Positions 58,555 through 64,000 of a stretch of DNA of 64,000 bases are shown one piece after another. The translations under genes and the position numbers were made by a program. The notes under the pieces were generated by a model. That model was not told the DNA's origin. It worked only from the letters and a program-made list of their open reading frames with translations, and did no database searches. The stretch's first letter is position 1. Each line of letters begins with the position of its first letter. The DNA comes from Symbiodinium natans (Eukaryota > Sar > Dinophyceae > Suessiales > Symbiodiniaceae), in assembly GCA_905221605.1 (NCBI GenBank), contig CAJNDS010002585.1:287844-351843 (forward strand), in the 5' to 3' direction.

Positions 58555-58834
58555 GTAGCCCTAAACCCTAAACCCTCAACCCTAAACCTGAAACCCTAAA
58601 CCCTTGTGAAGTTAAGCTCTAAACCTCAACTTCCCCACGCCGTACCATAAAACCATCCAGCGCCCTAGCCAACCTCCAAAGACCGCAACCCTTAACCCTA
58701 ACCCATAAACCCTAAAACCCCAAAACCCTGCAATCCAAAAAACCCTAAAACCCTTCAACCCTAAACCCTAAAATTCAAAAACAAAAACATAAAACCCTTC
58801 AATCCAAAAACCCCAAAATTCAAAACACCCTAAA

Positions 58835-58920
58835 ACCCTACAACCCTACAACCCTACAACCCTACAACCCTACAACCCTACAACCCTACAACCCTACAAC
58901 CCTAAACCCTAAACCCTAAA
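58835..58920 (-). repeat. CCCTACAA variant array
   Basis: Nine to ten units of an eight-base variant, reverting to CCCTAAA at the right edge. Confidence 0.95.
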
Positions 58921-58927
58921 CCTCCAG

Positions 58928-59247
58928 CACGGCTCGACAGGACGCGGTGGAGCCATGCCATGTCCTGGAATGGCATGGCGTCCCAAGGTCTTCATGGGCA
59001 GTGACAAGTCGGGTATAGGGTTCAGGGTTTAGGGTTTAGGGTTGTAGGGTTGTAGGGTTTAGGGTTTAGGGTCTTTAGCAGTTAAGTGGCCTGATTTTTC
59101 GGGTTCAGAAATTAAGCAACCTGGATAGCTATTAGAAGCAGTTGTAGCCCCAATTGCCCCACTTGTCGCTGGAGTCTCACACGTCCCAGAGAATCCCAAG
59201 ACCTCTTATCAAGGAACACATTCCTTGACGACCTCAAACCCTTTTAA
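58928..59247 (+). CDS. 3' end of a two-exon gene
   Basis: Exon 58928-58987 (acceptor CCTCCAG) reads TARQDAVEPCHVLEWHG then VP. Intron 58988-59189 (GT-AG, 202 nt) holds a T1 scrap and TTTAGGG units. Exon 59190-59247 continues RESQDLLSRNTFLDDLK then PF to TAA 59245-59247. Phase is kept; the joined text is strongly protein-like. Family unknown. Confidence 0.52.
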
Positions 59248-59302
59248 ACCCTAAACCCTAAACCCGAAACCCGAAACCCCGAGCCCTGATGAGGGGATCC
59301 AG

Positions 59303-59350
59303 GGCTCCTCGTGGCAAGGGTGCTGCTTGAACTAGCGTCCCCCCGTTTTG
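59303..59350 (+). CDS. Short exon, unknown protein
   Basis: Acceptor GGATCCAG, donor GTCGTTTAGGG. Reads LLVARVLLELASPRF. Confidence 0.42.
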
Positions 59351-59462
59351 GTCGTTTAGGGTGTAGGGTTTAGGGTTTAGGGTTTAGGGTTTAGGGTTTA
59401 GGGTTTAGGAGCCCTGTAGCAGAGAAGCCCTCACCTTTGAAAAATGGGCGAGCCCAGTTGAG

Positions 59463-59523
59463 AACCCCGCAATTCCTTTGTGTTGAAGATGTCGTCATGG
59501 TCCCAAACGATCCCCCTCACTGG
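59463..59523 (+). CDS. Short exon, unknown protein
   Basis: Acceptor CAGTTGAG, donor GTTTAGGG. 20 codons: TPQFLCVEDVVMVPNDP then PHW. Confidence 0.47.
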
Positions 59524-59563
59524 GTTTAGGGTTCAGGGTGTAGGGTTTGTAGGGTTTAGAAGA

Positions 59564-59699
59564 GATGTTCGGTTCTCCGCTTTGCCACATGCGCAGCTTC
59601 TCGAAAGCCCGAAGCACTGCAGCTGAGAGCGGCCGTGACGTCAGGCTTGAGGCGTCATGCCAGCAGAGCAGGGCGAAGGCGAGAGGGGCCGGGACTTGA
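59564..59699 (+). CDS. Terminal exon or small gene
   Basis: ATG near 59567, or acceptor TTTAGAAG. Reads MFGSPLCHMRSFSKARS, TAAESGRDVRLEASCQQ, SRAKARGAGT to TGA. Basic; function unknown. Confidence 0.4.
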
Positions 59700-60039
59700 C
59701 GCTTCAGCGTTCAGGGTTCTGGGTTTAGGGTATAGGGTTTAGGGTTTAGGGTTCAGGGTTCAGGGTTCAGGGTTCAGTATTTAGGGTTCAGGGTTTAGGT
59801 TTTAAGGTTTAGCAGTCCAGTCTGGGTTCAAAAGGGCTTAGGGCTCAGGGCTCGTAGCGTTCAACGGCTCTGGGAAGGGAGAGGAGCTCCAAAGTAGCAA
59901 GAAGTTGCGCTGAGTGTGCACGGCCTAGGGCACTTTTGTCTGGCTGCCAGAAGGGTTGACTCTAAGAGCCTTGGCAATTAGAGCAGGGCTTGGGGGGGGG
60001 GGGGGAGGGGATGGTTGACTATAGCAAAAGTATAAAGGG

Positions 60040-60700
60040 ACCATAAGGGAATACTCTTAGTAGTTATTGCTAAAACCTAAACCCTTGACCTGACATGTAG
60101 TCGCTTTATCTCGCATCGCTCGGTTTTTTGCGCGTCGATCGGCGTCCACATTGGGGAACTGCGCTCCCCAGATTATATCTCCTGATGTGTCGTGCAGGCT
60201 TCTACATGTTTTCAGGAATTGCAAGTTAAGTAACAGATGATTGCTACCCCCCGACAGTTTAAGTGCAATCGAATTTGGGATCCCTCAGCTAGTAGATTTT
60301 CGAGCGTCTCCCTGGTGATTAGCTGTTGAAACATAGTTAAAATATAGTACAAACATGCTCAAAACGCCGGCGTCCGCAGCAAATTCGGCAGTTTGACCCG
60401 TGTTGGCTGCCTGTCTAAATTCCAGCGTCTACTTGGGGATTGCTGTGTCCTGATGTGTAATTCCGCCGCTGATGTATATTCCCTCTATGTAGTGTTCATA
60501 ATGGGGTGATGTGTACTTCTCGCGATCTGATGCGAGATAGGCCCGCCGCTAGTAATAATTTGGCTTTTGGCGGGGTTACTGTGGTACTAAACATGAACCC
60601 AAGGGGAATACTGTTAGCAATTATTCCGACCCCTATATTAGACCCAGTTCAGTGGTGCCACAGTTTTGGGGGGGTGGACCTAAACCCTACACCCTAAGTC
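60040..60700. other. Unique stretch with no telomere units
   Basis: Mixed composition with scattered phrases repeated at a distance (GATGTGT, CGTC). No RNA gene, promoter or coding frame could be supported. Confidence 0.4.
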
Positions 60701-60740
60701 CGAAACAACCCTCAACCCTTAAGAAGGCAGGAATTTCAAG

Positions 60741-60794
60741 AATCTTCTGTTATCCCGACGTGTTGCTGTGCAGTGTGGCTGGTCTGCTTGGCGG
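60741..60794 (+). CDS. Possible exon, unknown protein
   Basis: Acceptor ATTTCAAG, donor GTGGCAAA. Reads NLLLSRRVAVQCGWSAW then R. Confidence 0.35.
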
Positions 60795-61020
60795 GTGGCA
60801 AAAAAAAAACCCTAAACCCCTAAACCCCTAAACCCCTAAACCCCCAAACCCCTAAACCCTAAACCCTAAACAGGCTGTTTTGAGAAACATCCCGGGAAGT
60901 AGCCTTAAACGCCTAACCCTGGAAGAAGCCCTACACCCACGTAACTTAGAATGAACTTAGAAGTAGGGAGTTTAGGGCTTAGGGTTTGGGGTTAGGGCTA
61001 TTTGGAGGTTCAGACAGTCT

Positions 61021-61064
61021 GCGATCTTGGGTGATGGCGAAGCGTCCTCCTTGGACATGGCCTA
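61021..61064 (+). CDS. Possible terminal exon
   Basis: After a T1 left-end scrap and ACAG the frame reads SAILGDGEASSLDMA to TAG. Confidence 0.38.
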
Positions 61065-61146
61065 GTGCCTGTTGACCATGGGGGTCTACTACCTAAACCC
61101 TAAACCCTAAACCCTAAACCCTAAACCCTAAACCTTAAACCCTAAA

Positions 61147-61335
61147 CTACTTGGCCAACCGCTTCGCTGCAGACACCCTGGCATCGTTGGCAGCAGCACT
61201 CTGGGTGCTCTCCTGGGACTTCTTGGCCTTGGCTGTTGACAGCCGCTTTCGAGGGAGCCAGGAAGACTGAAGTGGGTATGGCTGTGTGTTGCACTTGCCA
61301 GCATGATCATCGTGGCAGAGGGTGGAGGCTACCAA
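61147..61335. CDS. Coding on one strand, direction unclear
   Basis: Minus strand reads KRLSTAKAKKSQESTQS then AAANDARVSAAKRLAK to a stop, a lysine/alanine-rich tail like those of basic DNA-binding proteins. Plus strand reads ADTLASLAAALWVLSWD then FLALAVDSRFRGSQED to a stop. One is the shadow of the other; I cannot choose. Confidence 0.35.
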
Positions 61336-61669
61336 CGTGTTCCTACTGCCAAGTTGGTATTGATCTACTGCGTCCTGAGTACTTCTTGCCTTTCAACTAC
61401 TCGTGAATCCTGGACGACCTATCCCTGGAAGCCCTAAAATCCCCAACCTGAAGAAACTCCACCTCGGACCCCTAAGCTGGTACCGTTGGGTTTGGGGTTT
61501 GGGGTTTGGGGTTTGAGGTGGGTTTAGGGTTTATCGTTTAGCATGAAGGGTTTAGGGTTTAGGGTTTCATAATCCCTAAGGTAGCATAGCGGCCATATTC
61601 AGAGTATATTAAGGGAAATCTTCAGGTAGAGTCTTAATTTGTCTGGAAAACCGTTAACCCTACACAGAC

Positions 61670-61731
61670 CTGGATTCCGCCAGCACGTGCAGGCACTGAG
61701 GAAGAGCGGGAGAAAGCTGCGGAACGAGGTG
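61670..61731 (+). CDS. Short exon, unknown protein
   Basis: Acceptor CCTACACAG, donor GTGGGTTC. Reads TWIPPARAGTEEEREKA then AER. A second frame (HVQALRKSGRKLRNE) is also open. Confidence 0.38.
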
Positions 61732-62331
61732 GGTTCGGAACCCTAAACCCTAAACCCCAAACCCTAAACCCTGAACCCAAAACGCAAGACCCTATGCCCT
61801 AAACCCTACAGCCTACACCCTGATTACACCCTACACCCTAAACCCCAAACCCTCCCTAAGCCCTAGCCCAAGCACGGTGTACTAGGAGCACGCCCCAACC
61901 CCAAAAGCCCCAAGCCTCCCAGAATAGGGTTTAGGGTTTAGGGTTTATGGTTTAGGGTTTAGGGTTTAGGGTTTAGGTAGAAACGACTCTGAAGTATTGC
62001 TCCTCTTTATGACTCTTCACATGCCAAGAACGCCGGTTCTAGGAGCCGGAGTAATGACGAATAGTCTTCCCCCCCAAGGCCCTATTGTAAGTATTAAGAG
62101 CCCTATATTCGTTGTGGGGGGTTCAAGATCAGGCCCCGAGCCTGCCCTAGAAGGCAAACTATCGCGGCTTGAAAGCTGGGAGGGTTGAGGGTTGACGGTT
62201 TCTAGGGCTTGGGGTTTAGGGTTTAGGGTTAGGGTTGTTTAGGGTTAGGGTACGGTTTAGGGATTGGGGCTTCAACCTTTTTCACCCTGGAGAACTCCTG
62301 CGGTGAAGCCCTGAACCGAAAGCCCAAACAG

Positions 62332-62753
62332 CTTGGCGGGAACCGAGAAGACGCTTGGTAGCCCAGTGGTACCATTTTGCGCATTTTTTGGTTCAAGGCT
62401 CCTTATAAAGCAGCCAACCCCAACAAGGGTACCCTTCCTATGATATGGTTACTGGGCTACCAAGAGCAACAAGCGGTTTCCCAGAGCCCTGAAACCCACA
62501 TGAGTGATGACCCGAACCGTGGGGCTTGTGGCCAAATTCTTTGCCCTCGATGGCGAAGCCGCCAAGCCTTGAAAACATATGGCCGTCTCTCTAAATTATG
62601 GCCCCTTTGTGGGGTTTCTCTTATACCACGGCCCTCAATATCTAGGGTACCCAGAAGGGACCAGAATTTTGCGAACTGACCACATGCTCTCACGGCCCAA
62701 ATTGCGCCTTTAGGAGTGGAACTTCGGCATGTTTTTCTTGGCGGTTTCTTTAA
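62332..62753 (+). CDS. Three-exon gene end with T10 and T4 introns, Cys-rich
   Basis: Exon 62332-62357 (acceptor CAAACAG) reads LAGTEKTL. Intron 62358-62464 (GT-AG, 107 nt) is a T10 element. Exon 62465-62581 reads QQAVSQSPETHMSDDPN, RGACGQILCPRWRSRQA, LKTY. Intron 62582-62664 (GC-AG, 83 nt) is a T4 element. Exon 62665-62753 reads FCELTTCSHGPNCAFRS, GTSACFSWRFL to TAA 62751-62753. All phases agree. The spacing of cysteines and the phrase TCSHGPNCAF recall CCCH zinc fingers of RNA-binding proteins, but the last ligand is not obvious, so this is only a hint. Confidence 0.58.
62358..62464. mobile_element. T10 element acting as an intron
   Basis: GTAGCCCAGTGGTACCAT and ATGGTTACTGGGCTACCAAG region; inverted ends CTTGGTAGCCCAGT and ACTGGGCTACCAAG. 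Confidence 0.85.
62582..62664. mobile_element. T4 element acting as an intron
   Basis: GCCGTCTCTCTAAATTATGG on the left; the right end AGAAGGGACCAG is decayed. Confidence 0.65.
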
Positions 62754-62829
62754 ACTGTACAGGGGCCTACTTGGCAAATATGTCCTGAAGTTTTGGAGGT
62801 CGGCAAAGTAACCCCCAAACCCGAAACCC

Positions 62830-62842
62830 GAAACCCGAAACC

Positions 62843-62902
<60 letters not shown>

Positions 62903-62955
62903 ACCCTAAACCCTAAACCCTAAACCCTAAACCCTAAACCCTAAACCCTAAACCC
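62830..62955 (-). repeat. CCCGAAA, CCCTCAA, CCCTAAA stepped array
   Basis: Three blocks, each of one variant in several perfect tandem copies (3, about 9, about 8). Confidence 0.95.
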
Positions 62956-62973
62956 TACCAGAAACTTCCGCAG

Positions 62974-63047
62974 AGGCGCCGTGCGCGGCCGGCACTCGAC
63001 GGACACCCCGCTGCAGGGCTTAGGCGGCTACAGGGCTCGGCGTTCGC
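62974..63047 (+). CDS. Short exon, unknown protein
   Basis: Acceptor TTCCGCAG, donor GTTTGGGG. Reads RRRARPALDGHPAAGLR then RLQGSAF. Confidence 0.4.
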
Positions 63048-64000
63048 GGTTTGGGGTTTAGGGTTTCGGGCTTAGGGTTTAGGGTTAGTGGTTCAGGGTT
63101 TAGGGTTCCCTGGCAGCAATGAGGCCACATGCAAAAAAGGGTTTACGGTGTAGGGTTAAAGCCATTTGCAATTATGTAGTTGCGCTACGTCCAACCCCAC
63201 TTATAACCACCCGTGAACCTATCAATCATGTTCTATTCTACGATATTACGGTGACTTTACGTATGCACCTACATCTTTTTCCGTTTCGCCCAGAATCCCA
63301 AACCCTCAGCCCCTGAACGAAAACAGAAGCCCAGCAAGAATCCGAGGAATGGCTCCACACAGGCGTTGGGGTCAAGGGGTCGCGAGCCGCCGCTAGGGTT
63401 TAGGGTTTGGGGTTGAGGGTTTAGGGTTTAATTAGGGTTTGGGGTTTAGGGTTTAGGGTTCGGTTCATTGTGCAGCCTTTCGAGAGTTGTGGGCATTTGG
63501 GGGTTTATAGGTTGTCAAGGGCCTCATGGTGTTTGGGCTTGGGGCTACCGCAAGTTTGGGTTTAGGGTTGGAATCTTCAGGCCATAAACCCTAAACCCTA
63601 AACCCCAAACCCTAACCCTAAACCAGGTTTCTTTTGTGCGGCCCACCTTCAAGGCTTAGGTGTACTTCTAAGTAGGGTCTTGATGAGGCAATCGGCGCTG
63701 AGCATCGGTAAAATATACCGACACAGAACCCCAACGTGTGAAGCTTCAAGCAGACCCTGAAGCCTTTCCAAAATCCTAAACCCTAAACCCTAAACCCCTC
63801 AAAAGTCATCCAAACGCTGAAGGCAAACCTCGTAAATCCTAAACCCTGAATAGGACTTGGGATCTTCAGGTTCGGGGTCCCTCAGTGCATGGGGCTTCAC
63901 ATGTCAAAACCTCTAGCATCTGCTCAGTGTGTCTGGGTGGGTGAGGGGCGTATGGAAGGGCTTGTCAGAAGAACTTCAGGCTTTGGTTTGTGGTTGCCCC

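Larger units (their letters stand above)
1..64000. repeat. Dispersed telomere-type repeats (TTTAGGG/CCCTAAA) across the window
   Basis: Tracts of 1 to about 35 units of TTTAGGG or its complement occur throughout, in both orientations, many with point variants (TTTGGGG, TTCAGGG, CCCTAAG, CCCGAAA). They are interstitial because single-copy coding exons lie between them. Orientation is not random: C-rich tracts tend to lie to the left of coding islands and G-rich tracts to the right. Plant-type telomere units are known from dinoflagellates and some other algae; the role proposed here (intron borders) is inference from their position. Confidence 0.95.

Noticed and set aside
60480-60700. Fragment of an organelle gene
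   Set aside because: Only vague wording; no conserved protein motif in any frame.
1-64000. The window as a true chromosome end
   Set aside because: Telomere units occur in both orientations, in short degenerate tracts between single-copy exons, with no terminal one-direction array.

Overview
The window reads as nuclear DNA of a photosynthetic dinoflagellate. Four things point there: plant-type telomere repeat units (TTTAGGG/CCCTAAA) scattered through the whole window rather than at one end; introns that use GT, GC and GA donors with AG acceptors; introns made of short inverted-repeat mobile elements (introners); and a nuclear-encoded thylakoid-lumen protein (20922-21605) with a tripartite plastid-targeting leader. 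I cannot name the genus.

Nearly all convincing coding sequence is on the + strand, as expected for a unidirectional gene cluster. Four genes have long readable exons: an unrecognised protein of about 571 residues with a HicA-like C-terminus (4959-6697), the lumen protein (20922-21605), a four-helix membrane protein with at least four exons (43921-45979) and a 2-oxoglutarate/Fe(II) dioxygenase of the prolyl-4-hydroxylase type (50191-51508). Between them lie dozens of short islands (40-170 bp) that look like exons of further small genes: AG acceptor, open frame, then a donor. Best joined cases are 23577-24090, 24622-24943, 28607-28848, 36212-36514, 38074-38640, 42249-42574, 43278-43511, 49186-49376, 58928-59247 and 62332-62753, where splicing out one recognisable repeat element joins two open frames in phase and usually reaches a stop. 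Apart from the 2-oxoglutarate dioxygenase, none of these proteins is identified.

The space between exons is made of two things. (1) Telomere-like tracts with a polarity: just after many exons the sequence turns into GTTTAGGG(TTTAGGG)n, so the telomere unit itself supplies the GT donor; just before many exons lies (CCCTAAA)n followed by an AG. An intron can therefore begin with the G-rich and end with the C-rich repeat and could fold back on itself. (2) At least eight families of short inverted-repeat elements, named here T1 to T10. T1 (about 24 copies, ends CTTGGAGGTTCATGG, TA target duplication), T2, T3, T4, T5, T6 and T10 each occupy at least one position where they behave as an intron. Elements nest in each other, telomere tracts sit inside elements and elements sit inside telomere tracts.

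Region by region: 1-4540 exon scraps and telomere tracts; 4577-4735 purine tract; 4959-6697 the HicA-like gene; 7700-20090 many short exons; 20094-20740 degenerate TTTAGGG/TTACAGGG array; 20922-21605 lumen protein; 21727-30583 exons with T1-T5, T10 and a G/C minisatellite (27150-27790); 30698-33572 a giant fold-back element; 34616-43511 a dense run of small genes with T1, T2 and T5 introns; 43921-45979 the membrane protein; 46718-49829 small exons; 50191-51508 the dioxygenase; 51631-64000 further exons, telomere tracts and unique stretches.

Limits: short exons were called by eye from frame, splice sites and protein-like composition. In this GC-rich DNA several frames can look protein-like at once, so single exons are given low to middling confidence; the phase-consistent element excisions are the stronger evidence. 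Transcript data would settle most of it.
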